From Gordonia bronchialis DSM 43247 (GTDB lineage Bacteria; Actinomycetota; Actinomycetes; Mycobacteriales; Mycobacteriaceae), in NCBI RefSeq assembly GCF_000024785.1, contig NC_013441.1:1612001-1676000 (forward strand): DNA of 64,000 nt, written 5' to 3'. The translations under genes and the position numbers were made by a program. The stretch's first letter is position 1. Each line of letters begins with the position of its first letter. This document shows, one piece after another, positions 46,888 through 55,966 of the stretch. The notes beneath the pieces were generated by a model. It did not search any database. It was not told the origin of the DNA and saw nothing but the letters and a program-made list of their open reading frames with translations.

Positions 46888-48335
46888 CGCAATCCTCCCG
46901 AGACCAGCCGCGCGGTGTGGCGGATCGAATCGTCGATGGTGGAGCCGGCACCGCCCGGCCGGAAGGTCGAGCCGCGATGATTGTCCGGCAGCAGGTCACC
47001 CCGTCCGAACAGCTTGTGGCGCAACGTTCCCGGCAGGTAGGTGCGGTCGTAGACCCCGCGTCGTTCCAGTGCGGGCACCACGTGGGTGACGATGTCCTCG
47101 AAGGAGCCCGGGGTGACGGCATAGGCGACGTTGAAGCCGTCGACGTCGGTGTCGCTCACCCAGTCCTGGAGGGCCTGGGCGACCTCGTCGCCCGATCCGA
47201 TCAGCACCGGACCCATCCCGCCGATGCCGCCCCACGCGGCGATGTCGCGGACCCGCCATTCCTCGCCGCTCTCGGAGGCCTGACTGAACGCGGCGACGGC
47301 AGACTGGATGGCGTTGCTGTGCACGTTGCCGATCGGTTCGTCGATGTCGTAGGTGGACAGGTCGATTCCCATCCAGCCGGACATGAAGACCAGTGAGCCC
47401 TCCTCACTGGCGTAGGCGCGGTAGGCCTCCGCCTTGGCGCGGGCGGCCTCCGGAGTGGAGTCGGTGATGATGGTCAGCAGGGTGTAGATACGTGCGTCAT
47501 AGGGGCCACGGCCGGCTCGGACGAGCTCGTCGCGGACCTTGGCGACGATGTCGGCGAGAATCGCCTTGGTGGGGGCGGCCACGAAGATGGCCTCCGCGTT
47601 CTCCGCCGCGAATCGGCGACCACGATCGGACGCCCCGGCCTGATAGATGACCGGCGATCCCTGTGGCGACGGCTCGGACAGGTGAATCCCCGGAACGGTG
47701 AAATGTGTTCCGCGATGGCCGATGTGATGCACCTTGTCCGGGTCGGCGAAGATGCCCGCCGCGCGGTCGCGGCGCACCGCGTCCCGTTCCCAGGAGCCCT
47801 CCCACAGCTTGTAGAGGACGGTGAGGTACTCGTCGGCCTGGTCGTAGCGGGCGTCGTGTTCGGGCTGGTCGTGGGCACCCATGTTGCGGGCCGCCGCCGG
47901 CAGATAGCCGGTGACCACATTCCATCCGATGCGTTCACGAGTGAGGTGGTCCAGCGTCGACAGCCGCCGGGCGAACGGGTACGGATGCTCGAATCCGGTG
48001 CCGGTGGTGATCCCGAAGCCGAGATGTTCGGTGGCATGGGCCATCGCCGAGACCAGCAACAACGGATCGTTGACCGGGATCTGGGCGCCCTGGCGGATGG
48101 CTGCCTCGTCGTTGCCGGCGTAGACGTCGTAGGTGCCGAGTACGTCGGCGATGAACAGGCCGTCGAAGCCGCCGCGTTCCAGCAGTGTGGCGAGGTCCAC
48201 CCAATAGTCGAGGGTGTTGTAGTCCCACGATCGGTCGGCGGGGTGACGCCAGAGGCCTGGTGATTGATGCGCAACACAATTCATGTCGAAGGCGTTGAGC
48301 CGGATCGGGCGTCGGGCAGATGTCGGTTCGGGCAC
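46884..48335 (-). CDS. NtaA/SnaA/DszA-family FMNH2-dependent monooxygenase
   Basis: The 483-residue protein belongs to the two-component flavin monooxygenases of the NtaA/SnaA/DszA group: [56 protein letters not shown], HTGxHFxVPG-like [10 protein letters not shown] and [24 protein letters not shown]. Members oxidise sulfones, chelators and other small molecules with reduced flavin. It is the first gene of an operon with metN-metI-metQ (4-nt overlap), so the transporter may import its substrate, perhaps an organosulfur compound. Start GTG 48335 is the best fit to the family; no strong ribosome-binding site is visible. Confidence 0.87.
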   Translation of the reverse strand: MPEPTSARRPIRLNAFDMNCVAHQSPGLWRHPADRSWDYNTLDYWVDLATLLERGGFDGLFIADVLGTYDVYAGNDEAAIRQGAQIPVNDPLLLVSAMAHATEHLGFGITTGTGFEHPYPFARRLSTLDHLTRERIGWNVVTGYLPAAARNMGAHDQPEHDARYDQADEYLTVLYKLWEGSWERDAVRRDRAAGIFADPDKVHHIGHRGTHFTVPGIHLSEPSPQGSPVIYQAGASDRGRRFAAENAEAIFVAAPTKAILADIVAKVRDELVRAGRGPYDARIYTLLTIITDSTPEAARAKAEAYRAYASEEGSLVFMSGWMGIDLSTYDIDEPIGNVHSNAIQSAVAAFSQASESGEEWRVRDIAAWGGIGGMGPVLIGSGDEVAQALQDWVSDTDVDGFNVAYAVTPGSFEDIVTHVVPALERRGVYDRTYLPGTLRHKLFGRGDLLPDNHRGSTFRPGGAGSTIDDSIRHTARLVSGGLR

Positions 48336-48391
48336 CAGGAGATGATGGAGACGATTCCGGCGACCGGCCACGGTTGCGCGCAGCCCGATCC

Positions 48392-48397
48392 TAGACT
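48392..48397 (+). promoter_or_regulatory. -10 box of a leaderless transcript
   Basis: TAGACT ends 6 nt before the ATG at 48404. The 68-bp gap also holds the promoter of the divergent monooxygenase operon. Confidence 0.5.
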
Positions 48398-48403
48398 TGC
48401 TCC

Positions 48404-48919
48404 ATGCGATCAATCGAGATTCTGCAGGACGGGCTGGCCCGGGTCGCCGAGAACGTGCACGCCGTCGTCGACGGCGCCGATCCGGATGTGTTGAACCGCG
48501 CGCCGGCCGAGGGTGCGAACTCCATCACCTGGCTGGTGTGGCATCTGACCCGCGTGCAGGACGCCCAGATCGCCGATGTGGCCGGAACACCGGAGATCTG
48601 GGTGAGCGGGGGCTGGGCAGACCGATTCGCCCTGCCGTTCGCGCCCGGTGAAACCGGCTACGGTCAAGACCCCGGCGATGTTGCGCGGGTCGTCGTCGAC
48701 GATCCGGCGCTGTTGACCGGCTACTACGACGCCACCCATCGTGCGAGCATCGATTATCTTGCCGGACTGTCGGATTCGGATCTGGACCGGGTGATCGACG
48801 AGAACTGGGACCCGCCGGTCACCCTGGGTGTACGGCTGGTGAGCATCGTCGACGACGACGCCCAGCACATCGGACAGGCGGCCTACCTCAAAGGTCTGAA
48901 CGCGCTGCGCCGATGGTGA
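48404..48919 (+). CDS. DinB/DUF664-like protein
   Basis: The 171-residue protein has the DinB four-helix pattern: an N-terminal helix with AVVDGADPDVLNRAPAEGANSI, the metal His in WLVWHLTRVQD, and a C-terminal DDDAQHIGQAAYLKGL. In actinobacteria these are often mycothiol-dependent transferases. It is divergent from the flavin monooxygenase operon and its stop lies inside the next gene start (7-nt overlap), so it is co-transcribed with the cation efflux gene. Confidence 0.8.
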   Translation: MRSIEILQDGLARVAENVHAVVDGADPDVLNRAPAEGANSITWLVWHLTRVQDAQIADVAGTPEIWVSGGWADRFALPFAPGETGYGQDPGDVARVVVDDPALLTGYYDATHRASIDYLAGLSDSDLDRVIDENWDPPVTLGVRLVSIVDDDAQHIGQAAYLKGLNALRRW

Positions 48920-49821
48920 CCGTGGTGATCGCCTTCGCGATGAACATCCTCGTCGCGGTGGCGAAATCCGTGGCGGCCGCACTCACCGGGTCGGCGGCGA
49001 TGGTGGCCGAGGCCGCCCACTCCTGGGCCGATGCGGGCAACGAGGTGTTCCTGCTGATCGCGGAGCGACGCGGCGCGCGCGGACGTGACCGCCGGCATCC
49101 GTTCGGGCACGGCCGGGAAACCTATGTGTGGTCGATGTTCGCGGCCTTCGGGTTGTTCACTGTCGGCGCGGTGGTGTCGATCATGCACGGCATCAGCGCG
49201 CTCAGTGACCCCGAACCCGACGCCGACTACCTCATCGGTTATCTGGTGCTGGCCATCTCTGCGCTGCTCGAAGGGGTGTCCTTTGCCCAGTCGGTCCGCC
49301 AAGCGCGCGCCGGTGGACGCCGGATGTCCATGTCGCCGTTACGTTTTGTGGTTCGGACGTCGAACACCACGTTGCGCGCGGTGTTCGCCGAGGACGCCGC
49401 CGCCCTGACCGGTCTGGCCATTGCCGCGCTCGGCATGGCCTTGCACGAGATCACCGGGGAGGCCTTCTGGGACGCGCTGGGGTCGATCCTGGTCGGCTGC
49501 CTGCTCGCCTACATCGCGGTGTTCCTGATCAAACGCAACAGCGAGTTCCTCGTCGGACAGGTGGCAATGCCGTCGATCCGCGACGACATGCTGCGCCGGC
49601 TGCGTGAACACCCCGACATCGACCGCGTCACCTATCTGCACGCCGAATACGTGGGACCGGTGCAGTTCTACCTGGTTGCCGCGGTCGACATCGTCGGAGA
49701 TCTGCCCGAACACCAGCTGGCCTCCCGGTTGCGGAGTCTGGAAGCGCAGCTGGAGGAGGACGACGTGATCGTCGAGGCCGTGCTGACGTTGTCCACCGTG
49801 GATGAGCCGTCGCTGGATTGA
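48913..49821 (+). CDS. cation diffusion facilitator (CDF) family transporter
   Basis: The 302-residue protein has about six membrane segments and CDF hallmarks: AAMVAEAAHSWADAGNEVFLL (metal site HxxxD in helix 2), RRHPFGHGRETYVWS and AVFAEDAAALTGL (acidic site in helix 5), followed by a cytoplasmic domain of about 90 residues. These export divalent metals such as Zn, Co or Mn in exchange for protons. It overlaps the upstream DinB-like gene. The metal cannot be told from sequence. Confidence 0.9.
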   Translation: MVTVVIAFAMNILVAVAKSVAAALTGSAAMVAEAAHSWADAGNEVFLLIAERRGARGRDRRHPFGHGRETYVWSMFAAFGLFTVGAVVSIMHGISALSDPEPDADYLIGYLVLAISALLEGVSFAQSVRQARAGGRRMSMSPLRFVVRTSNTTLRAVFAEDAAALTGLAIAALGMALHEITGEAFWDALGSILVGCLLAYIAVFLIKRNSEFLVGQVAMPSIRDDMLRRLREHPDIDRVTYLHAEYVGPVQFYLVAAVDIVGDLPEHQLASRLRSLEAQLEEDDVIVEAVLTLSTVDEPSLD

Positions 49822-49853
49822 TCGTCGGATTCCGGGCCTCGGGCGTGTGCGCG

Positions 49854-49859
49854 TAGGTT
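49854..49859 (+). promoter_or_regulatory. -10 box of a leaderless transcript
   Basis: TAGGTT ends 7 nt before GTG 49867, supporting that start. Confidence 0.45.
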
Positions 49860-49866
49860 TGGACCC

Positions 49867-50796
49867 GTGGACCTCCGTATCTTCACCGAACCCCAGCAAG
49901 GCGCGACCTACGAGGATCTGCTCCGCGTGGCCCGCGCGACCGAGGATCTCGGCTTCGACGCCTTCTTCCGCTCCGATCACTATCTGGCGATGGGAGTCGA
50001 CGGCCTGCCCGGCCCCACCGACGCCTGGCTCACGCTGGCGGGGCTCGCGCGCGAGACCTCCCGGATCCGGCTGGGGACGCTCGTCACGTCGGCGACGTTC
50101 CGGCATCCCGGGCAACTGGCCATCGAGGTGGCCCAGGTGGATCAGATGAGCCGTGGGCGGATCGAATTGGGTTTGGGTGCAGGCTGGTTTGAGCGTGAGC
50201 ACGCCGCCTACGGAATCCCGTTCCCGTCGCTCGTCGACCGGTTCGACCGGCTCGAGGAGAGTTTCGAGATCATCACCGGACTGTGGAACACACCGACGGG
50301 ACGGACCTTCGACTTCGAGGGTGCGCACTACCAGCTGAGCAATTCGCCGGCTCTGCCCAAGCCGGTGCAGGAGCCGCGACCGCCGATCATCGTGGGCGGC
50401 AAGGGGAAACGGCGCACTCCCGCGCTCGCGGCACGATTCGCCGACGAATTCAATGTGGTCTTCGAGCCGGTGGCGGAGGCGGGTGCGCAGATCGGGCGGG
50501 TGCGTGCCGCTTGTGCCACAGCGGGCCGCCGGCCGGAGTCGATGCGGTTCTCGGCCGCTCTGGTGCTCTGCTGTGGGCGCGACGAGGCCGAATTCGGCCG
50601 TCGTGCGGCCGCCATCGGGCGTGAGCCCGACGAACTGCGTGCCAACGGTGCCGCCGGGACACCCGACGAGGTGGTCGCGACCATCGCGTCCTACCGCGCG
50701 GTGGGCGTGGAGCGTATCTACCTGCAGACCCTCGACCTCGGTGATCTCGATCATCTGGAACTCGTGGCTCATCGGGTGGCCCCGCAATTGAACTGA
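49867..50796 (+). CDS. LLM-class F420-dependent oxidoreductase
   Basis: The 309-residue luciferase-fold protein shows DLRIFTEPQQGATYEDLLRV, LGFDAFFRSDHYL, IRLGTLVTSATFRHPGQLA, RIELGLGAGWFEREHAAYG and PPIIVGGKGKRRTPALAA, matching the F420-dependent group common in mycobacteria. It probably uses reduced or oxidised coenzyme F420 rather than FMN, but the substrate is unknown. It is monocistronic; the start GTG 49867 is supported by a leaderless -10 box. Confidence 0.85.
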   Translation: MDLRIFTEPQQGATYEDLLRVARATEDLGFDAFFRSDHYLAMGVDGLPGPTDAWLTLAGLARETSRIRLGTLVTSATFRHPGQLAIEVAQVDQMSRGRIELGLGAGWFEREHAAYGIPFPSLVDRFDRLEESFEIITGLWNTPTGRTFDFEGAHYQLSNSPALPKPVQEPRPPIIVGGKGKRRTPALAARFADEFNVVFEPVAEAGAQIGRVRAACATAGRRPESMRFSAALVLCCGRDEAEFGRRAAAIGREPDELRANGAAGTPDEVVATIASYRAVGVERIYLQTLDLGDLDHLELVAHRVAPQLN

Positions 50797-50813
50797 CCCG
50801 TCTGCAGCCCGGC

Positions 50814-51548
50814 TCACCGGTCGAAGGCGGCGTGCATCTCCCAGAACAGGATCTCGGCACCGCCCTCGGTGCGAACGTCCAGAGCGTCGGAGTCGTTGGT
50901 GCGCACCGCATCCCCCTCGGTGAGCGTGGCCGACTCGGCGAGCCTCAGATCTTCGCGTGCGACGTAGAGATGCCCATGTGGCGCGGCCGGCAAGGTCACC
51001 TCAGACTCGGGATGCATCCGTGCGATGTGAAGTGCGACAGAAGAATTGGCGATCGAGACTGCGGTGCCATCGGCGTGGTCGGGAAGTCCGGACACCACCG
51101 TCACCAGCTGGCCGGACGCGAGTTCGTCGGTGAAATCCCGCTCGGCATAACCGGGTTCGAGTCCGGCACGTTCCGGCGCGATCCACATCTGGACGACACG
51201 CAGTGCCGCGCCGTCGAATCTCGACGCGGCATTGCCCTCACTGTGGCGGATACCGCGTCCGGCGGTCATCCGCTGTACGGTGCCCGGCCGCAGCTCACCG
51301 GTGTGCCCCGCGGAATCCCGGTGGTGCAGAGCGCCGTCGAGCACCCACGTGACGATCTCGGCGTCGCGGTGCTGGTGCATGTCCAGGCTCTCGCCGGCGT
51401 CCACCCGATCGTCGTTGTGTACCAGCAACACACCGTGCGCGTTGGCCACCAGGTCGAAGTTCCCGGTCGCCGGAAACGACTGCCAGGAGTCCAGCCAGGC
51501 GTCTCGCCAATGGTGCCGGTCCCCGGCCCGGATGATCTCGAGCGACAT
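50814..51548 (-). CDS. pirin-family bicupin (YhhW/quercetinase-like)
   Basis: The 244-residue protein has an N-terminal cupin with metal ligands MHQHRDAEIVTWVLDG and GRGIRHSEGN, typical of pirin/YhhW proteins, and a second cupin at the C terminus (HIARMHPESEVTL). Some members have quercetin 2,3-dioxygenase activity; most natural roles are unknown. Start ATG 51548 has GGGGAG upstream. It is convergent with the F420-type gene and divergent from the coiled-coil protein at 51653. Confidence 0.87.
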   Translation of the reverse strand: MSLEIIRAGDRHHWRDAWLDSWQSFPATGNFDLVANAHGVLLVHNDDRVDAGESLDMHQHRDAEIVTWVLDGALHHRDSAGHTGELRPGTVQRMTAGRGIRHSEGNAASRFDGAALRVVQMWIAPERAGLEPGYAERDFTDELASGQLVTVVSGLPDHADGTAVSIANSSVALHIARMHPESEVTLPAAPHGHLYVAREDLRLAESATLTEGDAVRTNDSDALDVRTEGGAEILFWEMHAAFDR

Positions 51549-51633
51549 GAGCTGATCTCCCCGCAGACGTGATGGTTGGGTTCCGTTGGAGCAACCGGGA
51601 TGGTCGCGGGATCTATTCCGCGGTACATGTCGA

Positions 51634-51649
51634 TGGTGGATAATCACCA
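51634..51649. promoter_or_regulatory. short palindrome over a -10-like box
   Basis: TGGTGGATAATCACCA has 5-bp arms (TGGTG/CACCA) around GATAAT, which resembles a -10 box 8 nt before the ATG at 51653. It may be an operator for the divergent pair of genes. Confidence 0.3.
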
Positions 51650-51652
51650 ACT

Positions 51653-52045
51653 ATGGCCGATAGGGGTACGCAGAGTCCGGGGAGTCGTCCGCCGGAGCGT
51701 CAGCGCATCCGCAAGCTCGCGCAGGCGGCGCTGAATGCCGACGTCACGGTGGAGCAGCTCACCACGATCATCGACGACATGGGTGAGACCATCGACGGGA
51801 TCGGCGACACGATGGTGGGGATGAACTCCACCGTCGAGAAGCTCGACGCCACGCTCAACCGGATGTCGAACACCCTCGATCAGGTCGACGCCACGGTGGA
51901 CCGGATGGCCGAGGTGGTGGCGCGGATGGAACGCGTGGTCGGACGCGTGGAGGCCATCGTCGAGATCGGTGAACTCGCGACCCGCCCGCTCGGTGCCCTC
52001 GAATCGGCCGGCCGCAGTGTGATCGCCCGGCTCGGAATCCGGTGA
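51653..52045 (+). CDS. hypothetical coiled-coil protein, 130 aa
   Basis: After a basic, disordered start the protein is almost entirely heptad-like: VEQLTTIIDDMGETIDGIGD, then VEKLDATLNRMSNTLDQVDA and VDRMAEVVARMERVVGRVEA. A long parallel coiled coil, perhaps with a short C-terminal amphipathic segment, is predicted. There is no signal peptide. I do not recognise the function. Its stop overlaps the monoacylglycerol lipase start (GTGA), so the two are co-translated. Confidence 0.75.
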   Translation: MADRGTQSPGSRPPERQRIRKLAQAALNADVTVEQLTTIIDDMGETIDGIGDTMVGMNSTVEKLDATLNRMSNTLDQVDATVDRMAEVVARMERVVGRVEAIVEIGELATRPLGALESAGRSVIARLGIR

Positions 52046-52917
52046 GCCGCATGGAGACACGGACATTCACCGGTGCGCACGGACAGCAGATCACCTACGA
52101 CGTCCATCGGCCCGCCGGGACGCCGCGTGCGCTGGTGGTCATCGCCCACGGTCTCGGCGAGCACGGTGCGAGATACGCGTACGTGGCCGAGCGGTTCGTC
52201 GACGCCGGTTTCCTGGTGGCGGTGCCCGACCACGTGGGGCACGGCCGGTCGGGCGGCAAGCGTCTCCGCATCCGCCGGTTCGCCGACTTCGCCGACGACC
52301 TGGACACCGTCATCGATCAGATGGCCGGGGATCAGATGGCCGGGGATCAGACTGGGGGAGATCAGACTGGGGGCGAGTTGCCCACCTTCCTGCTCGGACA
52401 CAGCATGGGGGGTGCGATCGCCCTGGATTACGCCCTGGACCATCAGGACAAACTGGACGGGCTGGTGCTGTCCGGGGCCGCGGTGGTCCCCGGCGACGAT
52501 CTGCCGGCGCCGGCGATCGCGGTGGCCAAGGTGTTGGGCCGGGTGGCGCCCTGGGCACCCACCTCGGCGCTCGACTCGTCGAACATCTCCCGTGATCCGG
52601 AGGTGGTGGCCGCCTACGACGCCGACCCGCTGGTGAGCCGTGGACGTATCCCGGCCGGTCTGGGTGGCGGGCTGCTGTCGGCGATGCAGAGCTTTCCCGA
52701 TCGCCTGCCGTCGCTGCACCTGCCGCTCCTGGTGCTGCACGGCGGTGCCGATGCGCTGACCGCCCCCGCGGGCAGTGAGCTGGTCGACCGGCTGGCGGGT
52801 TCGTCCGACAAGAAGTTGATCATCTACGACGGCCTCTACCACGAGATCTTCAACGAGCCGGAACGCGACGCGGTGACCGGAGACGTCCTCGACTGGCTCG
52901 AGGCGCGAATCCGGTAG
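52042..52917 (+). CDS. monoacylglycerol lipase-type alpha/beta hydrolase (Rv0183-like)
   Basis: The 291-residue protein has the MGL pattern: oxyanion HGLGEHGARYAYVAE, PDHVGHGRSGG, nucleophile GHSMGG (S121), LVLHGGADALTAP (Asp) and YHEIFNE (His). It likely hydrolyses monoacylglycerols, as Rv0183 does (279 aa). It is 12 residues longer because a four-unit repeat (residues 92-111, DQMAG/DQTGG) is inserted before the nucleophile strand. GTG 52042 overlaps the preceding gene; ATG 52051 is an alternative. Confidence 0.9.
   Translation: MSRMETRTFTGAHGQQITYDVHRPAGTPRALVVIAHGLGEHGARYAYVAERFVDAGFLVAVPDHVGHGRSGGKRLRIRRFADFADDLDTVIDQMAGDQMAGDQTGGDQTGGELPTFLLGHSMGGAIALDYALDHQDKLDGLVLSGAAVVPGDDLPAPAIAVAKVLGRVAPWAPTSALDSSNISRDPEVVAAYDADPLVSRGRIPAGLGGGLLSAMQSFPDRLPSLHLPLLVLHGGADALTAPAGSELVDRLAGSSDKKLIIYDGLYHEIFNEPERDAVTGDVLDWLEARIR
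52315..52374 (+). repeat. four 15-bp tandem repeats inside the lipase gene
   Basis: Two units GATCAGATGGCCGGG and two units GATCAGACTGGGGG plus one base lie end to end at 52315, 52330, 52345 and 52360. Unit length is a multiple of three, so copy changes keep the frame. They encode the surface insertion DQMAG-DQMAG-DQTGG-DQTGG. Confidence 0.92.
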
Positions 52918-52920
52918 GAC

Positions 52921-54387
52921 TCAGGCGGTCGGCACCGGCGTGGTTGTGGTCGTCGTCGGAGCGGTGACCTCGGGTGTGACGTCGGTGCTCGGAGCCGGTT
53001 CCTCGGTGGTGGCCGAGGGCGCCGTCTCCGATGTCGTGTCCGGCACCCGCGGGACCTCGGTACCGGTGACCTTGTTGGTCAGGTCCGGTGTCGCGGACTC
53101 GGTGGCCGATCCGGTGGTGCTCGGCTCGGTTGCCGACGGTTCGGTTGCCGACGGTTCCGTTGCCGACGACTCGGTACTCGAGGAGTCGGTGGTGGAGGTC
53201 TCGGTGGTGGAGGTCTGGTCGGCCGCGAGGACCGCGGGATCGAGAACCGGCGACATGGCGGCCGCCTTCTGTGCGGCAACGGTGGCCTTGACCGAACCCT
53301 GCGGATCGGGGGTGCCCTCGGCCGAGACTACCTGGGTCTTGGTGGTCACCGGCGGATTGTTCCGCAGCGCCTCGAGCACATGGGGTTTGCCGTCGGCGAG
53401 GGCGCGGCCCCAGTTCTCCCAGGTGTGCCCGCCGTAGTTGGGCAGCGAGATCACCGACGCACCGCTCTGCGCGGCCTGCATCTGGAAGAGCACCGTCGAT
53501 ACCGCCGACAGGATCTCCAGCGCGATGGCGCTGATCTGATCCTGGGGGGAGAGCTTCTTCATCTCCGACGCGGTGAGGAAGCCGTTGCCCGAGGAGATGA
53601 TCAGGACCTGACCGTTCTCCTTGAGCTTGGCGACGTTCTTGGACGGATCGTTGTCGGCCCACCGCTGGCTACCGGGCGTGCCCCACATGTTGAGGATGCC
53701 GTTGGTGTAGTTGGAGACCATCGTCTGGGAGGCGAAGACCCCGGCGTAGCCGATGGGGTTGTCGGTCTGGTAGTACCCCGACATCGCCTGGACGACCTTG
53801 AACTGCTCGGGATGACGCTCGGCCAGGGTGACGGCCGGTCCGCCCGACATCGAGAGTCCGACGATCGCGTTGTTGTTGGGGCTGACGCCGAAGTTCTCCT
53901 GCAGGTAGTCCGGCAGCTCGGAGGTCAGGAAGGTCTCCTGCTTGATCGTCTTGTTGTCACCGCCGGCCCCGCCGTCCCAATCGGTGTAGAACGACGACGC
54001 CCCGCCGACCGGCATGACCAGGGTGGTGTCGGTGCGGCCGTCATAGACCTTGGCGGCCTGCACGTCGGTGGTCCACGCCGACCGGTCTTCACCGGCGCGC
54101 ATGCCGTCGAGCAGATAGATGCCCTGGTTGCTGCCGTTGGACGCACGGATCTGGACGATGACGTACTTGTTCTGCGACTTCGACCAGACCTTGCAGTTCT
54201 GCACGTAGTTGCCGGATTTGTCCCACGTGCAGCCTGGACGCAATATGTCGGGGTGTCCGGCGAGCGCGCGGGCCGGATTGGTCGCGGAGAACAGCGAACT
54301 CGCCGCGAACAGCGCCAGGGTGAGGATGGCCACCACGGACACGCCGGTGATGATGCGGCCGCGCGGGCTCAACGTTGTGGACGACAT
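52921..54387 (-). CDS. antigen 85-type mycolyltransferase/esterase with long Ser/Thr/Pro tail
   Basis: The 488-residue protein has a signal sequence/anchor (about 12-32), then an antigen 85-like alpha/beta hydrolase domain: nucleophile GLSMSGG (S179) and catalytic His in GHTWENWG (H321), plus SSFYTDWDGGAG. Such enzymes move mycolic acids between trehalose monomycolate and trehalose or arabinogalactan. The last 120 residues are a Ser/Thr/Pro/Glu-rich tail with SATEP repeats, not found in Ag85; it may span the wall or be glycosylated. AGGAG precedes ATG 54387. Confidence 0.88.
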   Translation of the reverse strand: MSSTTLSPRGRIITGVSVVAILTLALFAASSLFSATNPARALAGHPDILRPGCTWDKSGNYVQNCKVWSKSQNKYVIVQIRASNGSNQGIYLLDGMRAGEDRSAWTTDVQAAKVYDGRTDTTLVMPVGGASSFYTDWDGGAGGDNKTIKQETFLTSELPDYLQENFGVSPNNNAIVGLSMSGGPAVTLAERHPEQFKVVQAMSGYYQTDNPIGYAGVFASQTMVSNYTNGILNMWGTPGSQRWADNDPSKNVAKLKENGQVLIISSGNGFLTASEMKKLSPQDQISAIALEILSAVSTVLFQMQAAQSGASVISLPNYGGHTWENWGRALADGKPHVLEALRNNPPVTTKTQVVSAEGTPDPQGSVKATVAAQKAAAMSPVLDPAVLAADQTSTTETSTTDSSSTESSATEPSATEPSATEPSTTGSATESATPDLTNKVTGTEVPRVPDTTSETAPSATTEEPAPSTDVTPEVTAPTTTTTTPVPTA

Positions 54388-54470
54388 AGAACTCCTGACA
54401 GCTGCGGCACGGCGAGAAAACTGTGCCGGGGATGCTCGGAATGTCGTCGGCGAAGCGGCCGGTGTTACAA

Positions 54471-54508
54471 ACCCGCCACCGTCCGTTGGGGTTTGGACGG
54501 TGGCGGGT
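54471..54508 (-). terminator. hairpin terminator after the aldehyde dehydrogenase gene
   Basis: ACCCGCCACCGTCC (54471-54484) and GGACGGTGGCGGGT (54495-54508) form a perfect 14-bp stem with a 10-nt loop, 15 nt after the dehydrogenase stop (read on the minus strand). The 135-bp gap before the mycolyltransferase start holds nothing else obvious. Confidence 0.75.
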
Positions 54509-54522
54509 GTGGGACGGGTGGG

Positions 54523-55947
54523 TCAGGCGCTGTAGCCGAGCAGCGACTTCACCTCGAGGAACTCGTCGAAGGCGTAGTCGCCCCACTCTCGGCCGTTGCC
54601 GCTCTTCTTGTAGCCGCCGAATGGTGCGACGGGGTCCACCTGGGCGCCGTTGAGCGAGATGGAACCAGCCCGGATCTGCGAGCCGATACGACGGACCTCG
54701 TCGATGTCGGCGCCGGACACGTAGCCGGCCAGCCCGTACTCGGTGTCGTTGGCGATCTTGATCGCCTCGTCGACCGAGTCATAGCCGATGATCACCAGGA
54801 CCGGACCGAAGACCTCGGTCCGCGCGATCTCCATGTCGTTGGTGACGTTGGTGAACACGGTCGGCTTGACGTAGTAGCCGGTGGGCAGGTCGTCGGGGCG
54901 TCCGGGACCGCCGACCACGGCGGTCGCCCCGTCGGCGATGGCGCGTTCGATGAGGCCCTGGATCTTGTCGAACTGGGCCTCGGAGACCACCGGGCCGAGC
55001 ATGACGCCGGTGGTGGGGTCGCCCACGGTGAAGTTCGGGGCGGTCGCCTTGATGACCTCGGCGGCCTCATCGATCCGGTGCGACGGGATGAGCATGCGGC
55101 TCGGTGCGTTACAGGACTGGCCGGAGTTGAGCATCATCGTGGCGAAGCCACCGGCGACGTTCTCGGCGAACTTGTCGTCGTCGAGGATGACGTTGGGGCT
55201 CTTGCCGCCGAGTTCCTGGGCGACACGCTTGACGCTGGGGGCCGCGCTCTTGGCGACCTCGATGCCGGCGCGGGTGGAACCGGTGAAGGAGATCATGTCG
55301 ATCCCCGGGTGGCTGGCGAGCGCATTGCCCACGCCGGGACCGTCGCCGTTGACGAGGTTGAACACTCCGTCGGGTACCCCGGCGGCGTCGAAGATCTCCG
55401 CGACGATCGCGGCGCTGAACGGCGCCACCTCGGACGGCTTGAGGACCATGGTGCAGCCCATCGCCAGTGCCGGCGCGACCTTGCACATGACCTGGTTCAG
55501 CGGCCAGTTCCACGGGGTGATGAAGCCGCACACGCCGACCGGTTCCTTGACGATGCGATGCGATCCGCGGTCGTCGGAGAACTTGTACTCGGGGAGTGCG
55601 GCAGCGGCGGTCATCAAGTGGCCCAGGCCGATCGGGACCTGGGCGGCGTTGGTCAGGCCGGTCGGCGACCCCATCTCCTCGGTGACCGCGGCGGCCAGGT
55701 CACCCATCCGGTTCTGGTATTCGGCGACGATCGCGTTGAGAACCGCGACCCGCTCGTCGACGGTGGTCTGTCCCCAGGTGGCGAAGGCGCGCCGGGCGGC
55801 GTCGACGGCGGCATCGACGTCGGCGGCACCACCGAGTGCGACCTGTCCGGCCGCCTTCTCGGTGGCGGGGTTGATGACGTCGATCAGGTTGAGCTCGGCG
55901 GGCTCGACCCACTGGCCGTCGATGTAGAACTTGTTGATCTCGCGCAT
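54523..55947 (-). CDS. NAD(P)-dependent aldehyde dehydrogenase
   Basis: The 474-residue protein has all aldehyde dehydrogenase signatures: FITPWNWPLNQ, KPSEVAPFSA, FTGSTRAG, the general base in QELGGKSPN, catalytic Cys in NSGQSCNAPSR and EVFGPVL. The substrate is unknown. Start ATG 55947 has GGAGG at 5 nt and fits the family N terminus. A clear inverted repeat lies 20-42 nt upstream (55967-55989), probably the operator of an unlinked regulator. The gene is convergent with nothing and ends at a hairpin. Confidence 0.92.
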   Translation of the reverse strand: MREINKFYIDGQWVEPAELNLIDVINPATEKAAGQVALGGAADVDAAVDAARRAFATWGQTTVDERVAVLNAIVAEYQNRMGDLAAAVTEEMGSPTGLTNAAQVPIGLGHLMTAAAALPEYKFSDDRGSHRIVKEPVGVCGFITPWNWPLNQVMCKVAPALAMGCTMVLKPSEVAPFSAAIVAEIFDAAGVPDGVFNLVNGDGPGVGNALASHPGIDMISFTGSTRAGIEVAKSAAPSVKRVAQELGGKSPNVILDDDKFAENVAGGFATMMLNSGQSCNAPSRMLIPSHRIDEAAEVIKATAPNFTVGDPTTGVMLGPVVSEAQFDKIQGLIERAIADGATAVVGGPGRPDDLPTGYYVKPTVFTNVTNDMEIARTEVFGPVLVIIGYDSVDEAIKIANDTEYGLAGYVSGADIDEVRRIGSQIRAGSISLNGAQVDPVAPFGGYKKSGNGREWGDYAFDEFLEVKSLLGYSA

Positions 55948-55966
55948 GCTGCCTCCGGAGTGATCC

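Noticed and set aside
48336..48403. SAM or other methionine riboswitch in front of the met-type operon
   Set aside because: The divergent gap is only 68 bp, too short for a SAM riboswitch plus promoters, and no such fold is visible.
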